From the NCBI RefSeq assembly GCF_015706575.1, contig NW_024037048.1, positions 12,417,512-12,481,511 of the forward strand: DNA of 64,000 nucleotides. Direction: 5' to 3'. The translations under genes were made by a program, and so were the position numbers. Each line of letters begins with the position of its first letter. Position 1 is the stretch's first letter. This document shows positions 54,789 through 63,873 of this stretch, piece by piece. The notes under the pieces were generated by a model. It was not told the DNA's origin. It did no database searches and was given only the letters and a program-made list of their open reading frames with translations. The stretch is from Patiria miniata. Its lineage: Eukaryota; Echinodermata; Asteroidea; Valvatida; Asterinidae.

Positions 54789-55553
54789 CCACTAGCCCAG
54801 GTGGGCTCCCTTTCCTCCCTACGTTACTGAGGGAGTCCAGGGTATGAAGTGCTCAAAACCGGGCAAAAAAACTTATGACCAAAATCTTCAATATTTTTAC
54901 CTTGTTGGAGAATGATGACCGAGTCTAATCGTACTTGGCGTACGGCCGTGCAACGTGAACGCGCAGTGCGCACGCGCGATTTGCTTAGTATTAGCCCTCA
55001 TACGCATACTAACTTGTAGGCGCGGTCGCCTATCCAATGACCGAGCGTGTTTTCGTGACAGTTACCAGAAACATGTTTCGGCTTTGGTCATTGGTTGAGC
55101 GTTTTCGTGACTTCGGTTGGCTGAAGTGACGTCACTGCTCCAACCAAAACTAAACAAAAGAGTGCTTGCTAGTGCGTGTGCGCTTTCATACGCACACGTA
55201 CATGACGTACGCCTCTGTGATAAACTGATGAAAAGAGACTACAAAAACGTACCAGTTTAACGTTGCTTTAGAGTTTATTTTCCTGATTAACGTCGGTCAG
55301 CATCACATATGGAATTCCTGAACCCCCAGATCAATAGATAAGGACACATAGAGTATGTAGGCATGAAATTAGCCCGACTGCATCTGGCTGTACAGTACTA
55401 TCGCAAGCTCTGTAGTACGGCCAGACGCTCAATGCTCCCCTAAACTCTGAACTCTGACGTAGCGATTTTGCTACCAATTTTGAACGAGATTATCTTCTCA
55501 TCCAGGACAAAAATTTCCAAAGTTAAGGTTCCTAGTCGTAGAGGAACTCATAC
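54789..55553. other. Non-coding DNA, no recognised gene
   Basis: Repeated GTTTTCGTGAC segments near 55050 and 55107 and scattered CGTAC motifs only. Confidence 0.4.
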
Positions 55554-55658
55554 CTTTTCGAAAAAGCATTCTTTGGTCCCAATATTTTCATCCATCTGGC
55601 CAAAAGACGACTTTCAGTCATCATCTTCCACAAATATCGTTCCGAAAATGTCCTCCAT
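55554..55658 (-). other. Exon-like 105-bp segment with an in-frame TGA
   Basis: From an ATG at 55658 (GCATGGAGG context) 35 codons reach a good donor CGAAAAG|GTATGAG. They read MEDIFGTIFVEDDD, then TGA, then KSSFGQMDENIGTKECFFEK. A second ATG in another frame (TGATGACTGAA) also reaches the donor. Either a decayed first exon or chance. No family recognised. Confidence 0.2.
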
Positions 55659-55706
55659 GCGATTTCAAAATGGCGACCACGTTGTAATGTATGCATGATA
55701 CAGGCG

Positions 55707-55829
55707 TGCTTGGGCAAGATTATGAATATGCATTGCAGTTTATGACGTTTGTCGGTCGCGCGGCACGGCTGGCCATACAAACACGAGGTCATGAACTAAA
55801 TAATGCATATTCATAATCTTGCCCAAGCA
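55707..55829. repeat. Perfect 27-bp inverted repeat with 69-bp loop
   Basis: TGCTTGGGCAAGATTATGAA continues to ATATGCAT at 55733 and its exact reverse complement is 55803-55829. The right arm ends three bases before the stop of the adjacent minus-strand virus-like frame. Confidence 0.9.
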
Positions 55830-55831
55830 TA

Positions 55832-56346
55832 TCAGATATCAGACGGACGACCATCGAGGAAATTTTCATTCGTACTTAATTGCGGGCAGCGAATAAACAA
55901 AAATTTAAACGGATTAACGTTGTAAGACCCCGTATACACCACTTTGGGTATCAGTCTTCCTTTGGGTAAATTAAGTAATCGAGAGACTTCTCTGTTGAAG
56001 CGCAATTTGAAATTTACGTCGGTTACCACCACCGTCACCTTTTTAGATTCTCTAAATATTCGAAAACTTACCCCGGGTATAGAATTTAAAATGAAATCGA
56101 ACCAATCGACGTCGTACCACCCCGGTGGGATGGTGACTGAACCGGTGACTCCAGCTGGTAACGGCGGTAAATGACCATATTGATTGATTGCGTATACCAA
56201 TCAATCTCCGTGGCGCTGGAAATATTAAAATATCCGGGGTTAAACATCACCCTTTTTACGCGTACAGATTTTTGACTGTTTAAATTATCTAAGAAGTCTT
56301 CTAATTTAAACGTCTGCTCATTTTGAAACAAGTGAAACGAATGCAT
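55832..56346 (-). pseudogene. Virus-like protein of unknown function, one frameshift
   Basis: Two overlapping minus-strand frames join across a single-base shift between about 56175 and 56190. The first part starts MHSFHLFQNEQTFKLEDFLD and runs to EIDWYTQS; the second continues INQYGHLPPLPAGV, PPGWYDVDWFDFILN, KVTVVVTDVNFKLRF, then FLFIRCPQLSTN and LDGRPSDI. The total is about 165 residues. The plan (GxY-like start, PP.GWYD, short beta-rich tail with a CD/CP-type strand and NFLDG.PS ending) recalls uncharacterised small proteins of virus-like mobile elements in invertebrate genomes; this is from memory and unverified. It diverges from the frame at 56373 with only 26 bp between the start codons. 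Confidence 0.5.
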
Positions 56347-56372
56347 TTATTTTAAAGTCTGAAACTAAAATA

Positions 56373-57003
56373 ATGAGTGAGTTTAAGTCGTTAAAAAAGC
56401 AGATACAAGGTATAGCTTATCAGATAAAGAAACAAGTAAATCAAAATGTAGCCAAGGCAACCGAGCTAAAGCATCAAGCTGCATCCCAAGCAAAGTTTTT
56501 AAACAGCACTAATCCCAGTGAACTGGAGGTCATAGTTAATAATACCAACGGGTTTTTAAGCTTGTTTCCCGACTTAACCTCGGACTATAAATTGCCTCAC
56601 GTTGAGACGGATGAGGATGTAGATCGTTGGAAATCACAGCCCATGTCGTTTTATCAAAATCAGTTAAATTTTGCGATCTACTGCGCTACTACGGGCTGCG
56701 GTGTTGGATTCGATCTTTTAAACGCGAGCAACCGTTACGTTTGGGCCATCTTTAACTTTCATTTATATTTTACGGTTAGAAAGATCCTATACGACTTTGC
56801 CGCTCCTTTACCGGGAGATGACGCATTTAACGCTCTAGACAACAGTTATAATCACAGAGCATTTACCGATACCTGTTTGTTGTTTGGCATAGATCAAAAC
56901 AAGTCTTTTAAACAGACGAGAGACACAAAATCTAAAGGTTTAGGTACCTCGTACATCTTTAATAAGGGCAAGTTTGTGGCAGTTGGCGAATACGATTTCC
57001 TAA
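56373..57003 (+). CDS. Virus-like protein of unknown function, C-terminus cut off by DIRS copy D
   Basis: An open frame of about 210 codons before the DIRS boundary. It begins with a coiled-coil-like, Lys/Gln-rich N-terminus (MSEFKSLKKQIQGIAYQIKK), then MSFYQNQLNFAIYCATTGCG, NRYVWAIFNFHLYFTVRKIL, PLPGDDAFNALDNSYN, LLFGIDQNKSF and GEYDF. The frame is intact but its last codons (after GEYDF) are terminal repeat of DIRS copy D, so the true C-terminus is lost. From memory, similar proteins with QLNFA..CATTGCGV and APLP.D.A.N...N.Y occur as uncharacterised proteins in cnidarians and other invertebrates, next to virus-like genes. It is not recognisable to me as a specific capsid or enzyme. Confidence 0.55.
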
Positions 57004-57181
57004 AATCCAAAGGGATTTTCCATTCTAGTAAGAAAATACTCACCTCTGTTTACCTACATTTGCATATCAGCGCGCATGCGCACAAACATTCGCTGAAAAG
57101 AATAGCGCCCAAGCCACACCCTCATTGTCCACTGCATGCCCCACGCCCACAAAGGACCCTGTAACGTAATAGCTTGTCCTA

Positions 57182-57212
<31 letters not shown>

Positions 57213-57345
57213 GGAGGGATGGTAAACAGAGGTGAGTATTTTCTTACTAGAATGGAAAATCCCTTTGGATTTTACGAATTCCATTACAGAAAATACCTCA
57301 CCTCTGTTTACCTACATTTGCAGAGTAGCACCGAAAGTTCCAAGG
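57004..57345. repeat. Left terminal units of DIRS copy D
   Basis: Unit one begins TAAAATCCAAAGGGATTTTC and has the reverse complement of AGAG|GTGAGTATT near 57040. After a poly-T run (57182-57209), unit two is inverted (57213-57280) with AGAG|GTGAGTATT on the plus strand; unit three at 57285-57340 has the reverse complement of AGAG|GTGAGGTA, and a G-run follows. Confidence 0.8.
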
Positions 57346-57454
57346 GGGGGGGGGGGAAAGGGACATGCAGTGGTACTTGAAAGTCTAAACTAGGCCTACA
57401 TGCAATTCTAAATAACAAGCAAAGGTTGTCTAGACATACCCGGGAGCTGCCTAT

Positions 57455-58620
57455 CTATTTCAAAGGAGCTGTGCGGGCTGAGCGGGCTGCTGATCGTGCA
57501 GTTTCTTGGAGGACTTTCTTGCCCATGTGTCCCTCCGCTTGCAGGACATCCTTCAGGTAGCATGATGTGAAAGTCGAAGGATTTTTCCAGCAGGCCGCTT
57601 TCATAATCTCTGAAAGAGGAACTCCAAGCAGATGGGCCCATGAAGTCGACATGCTGCGTGTCTCGTGGGCTCCTGATTTCGATCCTCGATGGTCGGAATG
57701 GCATTGTATGGCCACCGAAATCCATCGAGCGATCGTGGTCACAGAGGCTTTGTGATGAGGCTGGATGGTCGTAATAAACAGTTGCTTGATGTCTCCTCTG
57801 AGGGGCTTGGTGCGAGCAATGTAGTACTTGAGCGCTCGCACGGGGCACCACCATTTATCCTCTGCTACTGAAGAGAACGATGTCAAACTTGGTACAAATA
57901 TGTCGGGTGGTGAGAAACCCATAGATTGATTCTTGGTGAGAAAACCTACCCTTGGAATTAGTCGTACACCGCCAGGTTCCCATCGAATATGGCCCGGTTC
58001 CACTGACAGAGCATGGAGTTCGCTTCTGCGGCGAGCTGTAGCTGCAGCCAGTAAAAATATGGTTTTAACTGTAAGATGGTGAAGGGACGAACTACCTGCT
58101 GGTTCAAACGGAGGTTTGGAGAGAGATAACAGGACGGTGCCCAGATCCCATGAAGGTATCAGCTTCCTGGTAGGAGGCCGATCATTAAACATACCACGTA
58201 TCATGTGAGAAATTGATGTATTGGATGAAGTTGTTGTGCCATCATGGAAACCCTGATGAAGGACACCAATAGCTGATCTGTAGCCCTTAATAGTTGAAAT
58301 TTGAAGGCCTGAATTAAAAAGGTGAAGAAAGAAATCCCCAATCGAGGTTACAGATGCAGAACGGGGATTGACAGCTCTCTCCTCACACCATTTGGTGAAG
58401 TGGAGAAGTCTACTATCATAAGTTCTTCTGGTGGATCTCCATCTGCTCTTGGTTGCCAAGGACGTAGCTTCCTCCGAAAGTCCCGCTGATCGGAAGGAGA
58501 CTTTGAGAGCATCCAGGCACAAAGATGGAGAGTGGATGGATCCGGATGCAGAATGTGAGACCCGGGTTGTGACAGGAGGTCTGGCCGGTTGGGAAGTATG
58601 AGGGGCGAGTGAACCAGGAG
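57455..58620 (-). CDS. DIRS tyrosine recombinase, copy D
   Basis: The recombinase part is about 385 codons: WRSTRRTYDSRLLHFTKWC (core-binding), TARRRSELHAL (catalytic Arg I), HIRWEPGGVRLIPRVGFLTK, LKYYIARTKPLR, GAHETRSMSTSWA (HxxR: His and Arg II) and FTSCYLKDVL (nucleophile Tyr). All catalytic residues are in place and there is no stop. The same frame stays open upstream to 59035, but that part (Ser/Pro-rich, no similarity to copy C) is the shadow of the RT-RNase H linker; the real start is probably near the linker end at about 58600-58620. Confidence 0.88.
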
Positions 58621-59039
58621 ATCCAGAAGGCGAGGAAACCATGGCTGTCTTGGCCAAAATGGAGCTATGAGGACTACTCTGGATAGCTCCGTCTCTATCT
58701 TTGTCAGGACCCGTTGAATGAGAGAGATCGGGGGGAAGGCATGAGCATGCATTCCTGACCAGTCGAAGCTGAGGGCATCTACCTTCCACGCCAGAGGATG
58801 AGTGTGACGGGTGCAAAAGGTTAGAAGCTGGTTGTTCAGGTGAGATGCGAATAGGTCCACATGTGGAGTTCCGAGTACGTTGAAGATGTGTTTGACTACA
58901 GGAGGGCGGAGAGACCATTCTGTCGGAGAGACGCGACCCCTGGAAAGGGCGTCGGCGAGGATATTCTTCTTCCCGGCCAGATGGGTGGCTTGAAGAGATA
59001 TTTGACGAGGAATGCACCAGCTGAGTAGCTCCCAAGTGG

Positions 59040-60704
59040 CTAGGCAGAGAGACGGGGAGTGAGTTCCCCCTGACGGTTGATGTAAGACACTACTGTGGAG
59101 TTGTCTGACTTGACTAGAACTAATTTGTTGAGGACTTCGGACTCTAGGGAACGTAAAGCCTTGTCCACTGCCAGGAGTTCTAGTTGATTGATGTGAAGTA
59201 GACTCTCTTCCATCGACCATGTGCCGGCCCGTGAAAGATAGTCCATGTGAGCTCCCCAACCCAGAGTTGAAGCATCTGTTGTGAGGATTGCTGCTGGAGA
59301 GGGGCGAGGGAACACGACTCCACATAGGAGATTGTTCGGAGCTAGCCACCACCGGAGCTTGTCGATAATTAACGGAGTAACTGGAACCATCTTCGATAGA
59401 GGATCTTTGCGAGGGCGAAAGTGGTACAGGAGATGAAGCTGTAAGGGACGCATGTGCATCCTGCACCAGGGAACCAAGTCGACAAGACTTGCCATGAGGC
59501 CCAGAAGGCGGAGCCAAGCTTTGGCTGGGAGGATTGGAGATGACCTGAAAATTCCGATGCAATCCCAGAGTGTCTGACATCTTTCCCCCGATGGCATCGC
59601 TCTGCCTGTTGTCATGTCTAGAACTGCTCCAAGATAGGTCGGTTGTTGAGTTGGAATCAGAGACGACTTCTCGACATTGATGATGAAGCCGAGATTGAGG
59701 GTAAGTTGAACAGTCTGTCGGAGGGCATCTACTGTGTCCTGGAAGGTCGGACCTACTATGAGCCAATCGTCCAGATACAGGAATATGTGGATCTGCTTTT
59801 GACGCAAGAAAGCTGCTACTGCTTTGGCTATTCTCGTAAAGACCCGAGGGGCTGTGGAGAGGCCGAATGGTAGGCAACGAAATTGGTACCCGGAACCCTG
59901 GTATAGAAACTGGAGAAACTTCTGATGATCTGCGTGGATAGGTACATGAAGGTAGGCATCCTTCAGATCGATGGAAGTAGCCCACCAATTCCTTTTCAGG
60001 GACTGGAGGACCGTGGAAAGAGTCTCCATGCGGAAGTGTTTGGGTTTGATGTAACTGTTGAGAGGTCGTAGGTTGATGATGGGTCGCCAATCGCCCGACT
60101 TCTTCGGTGCCAGGAAAAAGGTTGAGGTGACGCCAAGAGTGGACCCCGTTGGAAGCAGAATGATGGCGTTCTTGTCTATCAGAGAGATTATTTCCTTCTC
60201 CAACGCCGCCCGGCGTGCAGACTCTGAGGGAACAGGAGTTGGTCATCTTGGAGGTTGTAGAGGAGGGTTGCTGGTGAATTCCAGACGGTACCCTGTCGAG
60301 ATCGTTTGAAGAACCCAAGTATCTGAGGTTATGTGAGACCATCTCTGACTGAACTCCCCAAGACGACCACCTACTGGACCCGAAGCTGGAGGGATGAAAA
60401 CTGTGTTGTTGTCATAGGCCCTTGTTACCTCGCGACCCCCGGGACTTGAAGGGACGCGAATATCTGGGGGGCTGTCTCCTGGTGTAGCTGGAAGAAGACG
60501 AAGAAGCCTGATGCCCCTGAAATTTGGACTGGTTGGAGCCCTTGTCGGTAGAAAACGGGCGTTGATTCTTCTTGCTGGGCTGACTGGGGGCAAATGTAGA
60601 GGGGCGTTTGGTTGAACGCCGACGAAAATCGAACTTGTCTTCAGCTTTAAGGCGTTTGGCTTCATGTAACATAGTCTCATCGAACTTGTTGTCAAAAAGA
60701 TCAC
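59040..60704 (-). CDS. DIRS reverse transcriptase-RNase H, copy D, one in-frame TGA
   Basis: A single frame from about 60700 to 59040 holds GGRLGEFSQRWSHITSDTW, then a TGA at 60241-60243 where arginine is likely (PPR-stop-PTP), then WRPIINLRPLNSYI, SIDLKDAYLHVPI (motif A), FRCLPFGLSTAPRVFT, FLYLDDWLIVG (catalytic YLDD), FIINVEKSSLIPTQ, TTDASTLGWGAHM and LELLAVDKAL (RNase H). The frame closes at 59040; the rest of RNase H (LAGKKNILADALSRG) and the linker (HVDLFASHLNNQL, HAFPPISLIQRVL) continue in another frame down to 58348, so a frameshift or programmed shift lies near 59050. Confidence 0.88.
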
Positions 60705-62247
60705 GCCCAGCCAGGGGAAGGCCTAGCATGTGATCCTTTGCACCAAGTGAAGGGAGAGACAACTTGTCTACAACAAGGGAACGTCGCAGCAACGAAGTCG
60801 AAGCGAAACCTAAACTAAATTCCTTGAGGCAAAAACCTAGGCAATCATCCAAAAAATGGAACATTTCGGATATCTTGTATGGCTCACACAAGGAAGGATC
60901 TCCATAACATCGAGCAAGGGTATCCGATAACAGGATGGAGAAAGAGGCCACTTTGGCCCCTTGACGCATATGGCTATCCAAGTAGGCAAATCTTTTGTTA
61001 AGTGTATTCGTCTTAGCATCAAAAAACTTTTGAGATAGCGGATTCTCACGTCTCAGCAAGTCTTTGGCCTCAGAAGACAAGGAAGGGGTAGAGAAAAATC
61101 TATCAGTGTCCGCTTTATTGGTGTTGAACATGCCTGCAAACCTGCTCTGGCCACGAGAGAGAGTTTGTTTGCTATGCACCTGACTAAGGGACTCATTCAT
61201 AGTGTCAGCACACAATCTATCAATAGGAAAAGTGGGCTGCGAAGGCCTAAATTTACGTGTACCAGAATCTCTGCGAAATGAAGGAAAAGTAGATTCGTCT
61301 GGGGAAGGGGGTGGAAACTGAAGGATCTTACCCACTTCCGTCATCGTAAGATTAGCCTGTTGGGCATTGGAGAGACTATCTTCATCCACTGTCCGGCCCG
61401 AGGAAAAAGAAGACCTTGAAGGAGATCTAGAACGTGAGTGTCGGCTTCGATGACCAGAATCCGACCGTGAGTAATCACGATCATGACGAGAAGAACGATG
61501 TCGGCGCCGATGTCGATCGTCGGAGTCCGAGCGGGACCGCGCACGAGACCGGGAACGGCGCCATGAATCGCGGCGTTCTCTCCCCGCCCGGCTGGTGTGT
61601 TCACCGAAGCGTTGCGGAGAACGGAGTCTTTGTTCTGTGAAAGGTACGCCATGATCTCGCGGAGAATGTGAAGAATTACCCTGATAAGGTGGGTAATAGT
61701 GTGAAAATCCCATCGGAAAAGTCTGGGGATAAACCCGCGGGTCGTAGGATGGTGCACTGAGTGGATACGGAGTGCGAGTATTGTGGTCGAATTGCCACGT
61801 GTGAGGCTCCGAATGATGAGGAAAATCTCGCCGAGATTCGCTTGTAAAACTAGGTTGTGAATACGAACCCGTAGTATGGCTGAATGAAGATGATGGTGGT
61901 GGTGGTGCCCCAAGCCTCTGTGACCTGGCGGGGCTGGTCGGATTACCGAGGGACCGCTGGGTTTCGAACGCCAAGCCCCGCCGTCCCGCCTGCACATGCG
62001 AGTCGACCTGTTGTTCCGAAGCCATGTGCTCCTGTAGGCTGCCGTAAGAATGCGGGATTTGTCGGGGAGTGGCCGTAACTCTCGTCGGAGAAGTATTGGT
62101 CCCCGGAGAAATTCCAACTGTCGAACCCGGGAGATTGGACCCGGTCGTAGCAGAGGAATTATCACGCTTGGATTGACTAGTAGAGGGTGACTTTCCGGTA
62201 GAACGGCTTGAGATAGTTTTCTTCTTGGTTTTGGCGGAGTCCGCCAT
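60412..62247 (-). CDS. DIRS gag, copy D
   Basis: An intact 611-codon frame starting with MADSAKTKKKTISSRSTGKS. Ser/Gly/Tyr-rich N-terminal third, a long arginine-serine tract around residues 230-285 (SRSRSPSRSS and alternating RS), a helical region around residues 360-560 (LLSDTLARCYGD, EMFHFLDDCLGFCLKEF, NKFDETMLHEAKRLKAEDKF) and a basic, Gln/Ser/Arg-rich end (SRPFKSRGSRGNKGL). The layout suits a DIRS nucleocapsid/capsid-like protein. It overlaps the RT frame by about 290 bp. The start is 65-88 bp inside the right terminal repeat; no other ATG is upstream in frame. Confidence 0.85.
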   Translation of the reverse strand: MADSAKTKKKTISSRSTGKSPSTSQSKRDNSSATTGSNLPGSTVGISPGTNTSPTRVTATPRQIPHSYGSLQEHMASEQQVDSHVQAGRRGLAFETQRSLGNPTSPARSQRLGAPPPPSSSFSHTTGSYSQPSFTSESRRDFPHHSEPHTWQFDHNTRTPYPLSAPSYDPRVYPQTFPMGFSHYYPPYQGNSSHSPRDHGVPFTEQRLRSPQRFGEHTSRAGRERRDSWRRSRSRARSRSDSDDRHRRRHRSSRHDRDYSRSDSGHRSRHSRSRSPSRSSFSSGRTVDEDSLSNAQQANLTMTEVGKILQFPPPSPDESTFPSFRRDSGTRKFRPSQPTFPIDRLCADTMNESLSQVHSKQTLSRGQSRFAGMFNTNKADTDRFFSTPSLSSEAKDLLRRENPLSQKFFDAKTNTLNKRFAYLDSHMRQGAKVASFSILLSDTLARCYGDPSLCEPYKISEMFHFLDDCLGFCLKEFSLGFASTSLLRRSLVVDKLSLPSLGAKDHMLGLPLAGRDLFDNKFDETMLHEAKRLKAEDKFDFRRRSTKRPSTFAPSQPSKKNQRPFSTDKGSNQSKFQGHQASSSSSSYTRRQPPRYSRPFKSRGSRGNKGL

Positions 62248-62335
62248 TTTGTAATCACAGCGAGAACAGCCAAAAAATGTACGTCTTTACACTACGCGTC
62301 GCTGAAAAACTAGGACGAGCTATTACGTTACAGGT

Positions 62336-62684
62336 AGACCGTGGGCCAGAAATCGTAGCGTGCAGAATCGTTCGGAGTTTTTGGTGGCAACTTTTTTTCT
62401 TTCCTAATGGACTCCTTTTGTGACACTGATTAATATTTTTGATGTTGCCGGCAGAAAACCCTGCAAACTAATGTGAAAATCAAGGTAGAAAATTGCCACT
62501 TTCCCGTCGCGTCGGCGATGTTTTTTTGAACGCCGATTGAGGGCGGTATGTTGCAACCTCGAATCAGCGCTTCATAACCGATTTAGAAAATTGCGTTAAT
62601 TTTCCCGGGGATGAGGATGTCAGGAGGAACATGGCGGCGCCCGTCGGCAGGACGTGCGTTTGCAACGTTGGCGAAGAAAGCGGT
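62336..62684. other. Short non-coding gap
   Basis: Between the DIRS right end and the next exon-like segment; contains a CCATGGCGG-like ATGGCGGCGCC at 62631 that opens only 18 codons. Confidence 0.4.
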
Positions 62685-62874
62685 TAAATTTCACCATTTT
62701 CAGAGACGTGCTGGAAGACGTTTGTAACTTGTTGTCAGCAATGGCAAGAATTGGATGGAAAGGAGAGGGAAGTTGCCCAAAAAAGCAAAGATATAGCGAA
62801 AAACGAACGACCAAAGGCCGAGTACGGCTACCACCGTCATGACCGTACCGGCATTGCTAGTACCACTGCCAGAT
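62685..62874 (+). pseudogene. First exon-like segment of an uncharacterised invertebrate gene family
   Basis: Frame: SETCWKTFVTCCQQWQELDG, then KEREVAQKSKD, then PKAEYGYHRH, ending at ARC/AGAT|GTAAGT (donor at 62875). A preceding frame (RLQRWRRKRLNFTIF, 62654-62698) leads into it across a one-base shift, as if one deletion had occurred. From memory, the WKTFV..C.QW..L.G.E.EVA pattern and a GYHR.CYRRF motif open an uncharacterised family widespread in marine invertebrates. Here the CY of GYHR.CY is missing and no start codon is in frame, so the copy may be broken. Confidence 0.35.
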
Positions 62875-63628
62875 GTAAGTTTCCAATTCCAAACATGTCG
62901 AATGTTAATTGTTATCATCGTAGTTGGGGGGGGGGGGCTATTTATACTATTTTAATACGTAACTGAAGTCATTTTTTAAAGCAAATAAATAGGTTGTGTT
63001 TGCTATTAGTAGGGCCTACATTGAAAATAAAATAGGATTGGACAAACATGACAATCTGACAATGATTGAGTATTTTGGGGGTAAGATAACCATATTTGGC
63101 CATCACTTGTCACCCTTTACAGTCAGAACATATGAAACTGGTCTTAAAATTTGGAATTGTGTTCTCAGTAAATACTTCAATATTTTCCCTGCTAAGTTTT
63201 AAGACTGATTTTACTTTCTGATGGCTGTTAGGTCACTGAAGGGAAAAATTAGTGATGGCCAGATCTGGGAATCTTTCACTTATTTGTTTCACACCGGCTA
63301 TCGTTACAGCAGCTGTAACGTAATTGTCAACCTCTGTTGTTAGTCTTTATAGCATTGTCTGGTTCTTGTAATACTCAATGTTGGGATCCATGGCTGTAAG
63401 AGCCAGACTATAGACAGGTTGGTTTTCGGACATTCTGTATTTTTCTTTGAAGAGCCACGGACATGAGGGATATCGATTACGAAGGGAAAATAATTAATTC
63501 TACTTCTACAAGAAGTATGATTTGATTACAAACATACTTTTAACTGAAACTTTCGGATCTCTATTATTTAAATCCAATCAGCCATTTCATTGCCAAATAT
63601 TTCATCTGTCTCGTTCTCATTTCAACAG
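62875..63628. other. Putative intron, no feature
   Basis: Between the donor at 62875 and an acceptor at 63628. A short G-run at 62929-62937; otherwise nothing. Confidence 0.4.
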
Positions 63629-63873
63629 ATTCTGCAATGTATCAAAAATAAAGCGAGCAAAACTGAGGATGGAAAAGAGCTCAACTAGTGAAGGAGGTGA
63701 TGGCACAGGAGATGTGGTAATCCCCCGCAAGAGAAGACGCACAGGAGAGAAAGAGCAAAGGACCAGGCATGCTCTACCAGTGGAGTGCATCATATGCAAG
63801 AAGAGCAAATGGATCCAGCCGCCATATGGACCGCGGAAAAAAGAGCCACTCACAAAGTGTGAATATGAAAAAG
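63629..63873 (+). CDS. Second exon-like segment of the same uncharacterised family (CIICKK zinc-binding-like)
   Basis: Acceptor TTTCAACAG|ATTCTG, donor AAAAAG|GTACAG. The frame reads FCNVSKIKRAKLRMEKSS, an acidic/glycine stretch, PRKRRR (basic, nuclear-localisation-like), then LPVECIICKKSKW and KKEPLTKCEYEKG. C-x2-C followed by a distant Cys is the pattern of the second conserved block of the family named for the previous segment. Joining in frame with 62685-62874 does not work directly (a stop appears), so one junction or the sequence is damaged, or an exon is missing. The gene would continue past the window end. Confidence 0.4.

Larger units (their letters stand above)
57004..62335 (-). mobile_element. 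DIRS-type retrotransposon copy D (third family), well preserved
   Basis: Minus-strand order gag (60412-62247), RT-RNase H (59040-60704), tyrosine recombinase (57455-58620). Left terminus: three units at 57004-57345. Right terminus: 62312-62333 is the inverted form of 57159-57180 with one mismatch, and the outer 150 bp are lacking. Only a single stop and possibly one shift mar the coding region, so this is the youngest DIRS copy in the window. It interrupts the virus-like gene at 56373. Confidence 0.9.

Noticed and set aside
58620-59035. N-terminal 140 codons of the long recombinase frame as part of the recombinase
   Set aside because: The same DNA in another frame encodes the conserved RNase H end and linker; the Ser/Pro-rich product here is a shadow.
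60204-60342. The 664-codon minus-strand frame 58348-60342 as one protein
   Set aside because: Only its last third (linker) is conserved; the rest lies opposite the YLDD-containing frame and lacks catalytic motifs.
61341-62273. 310-codon frame overlapping gag of DIRS copy D
   Set aside because: Frame-shadow of the Arg/Ser-rich gag; repetitive composition, no domain.
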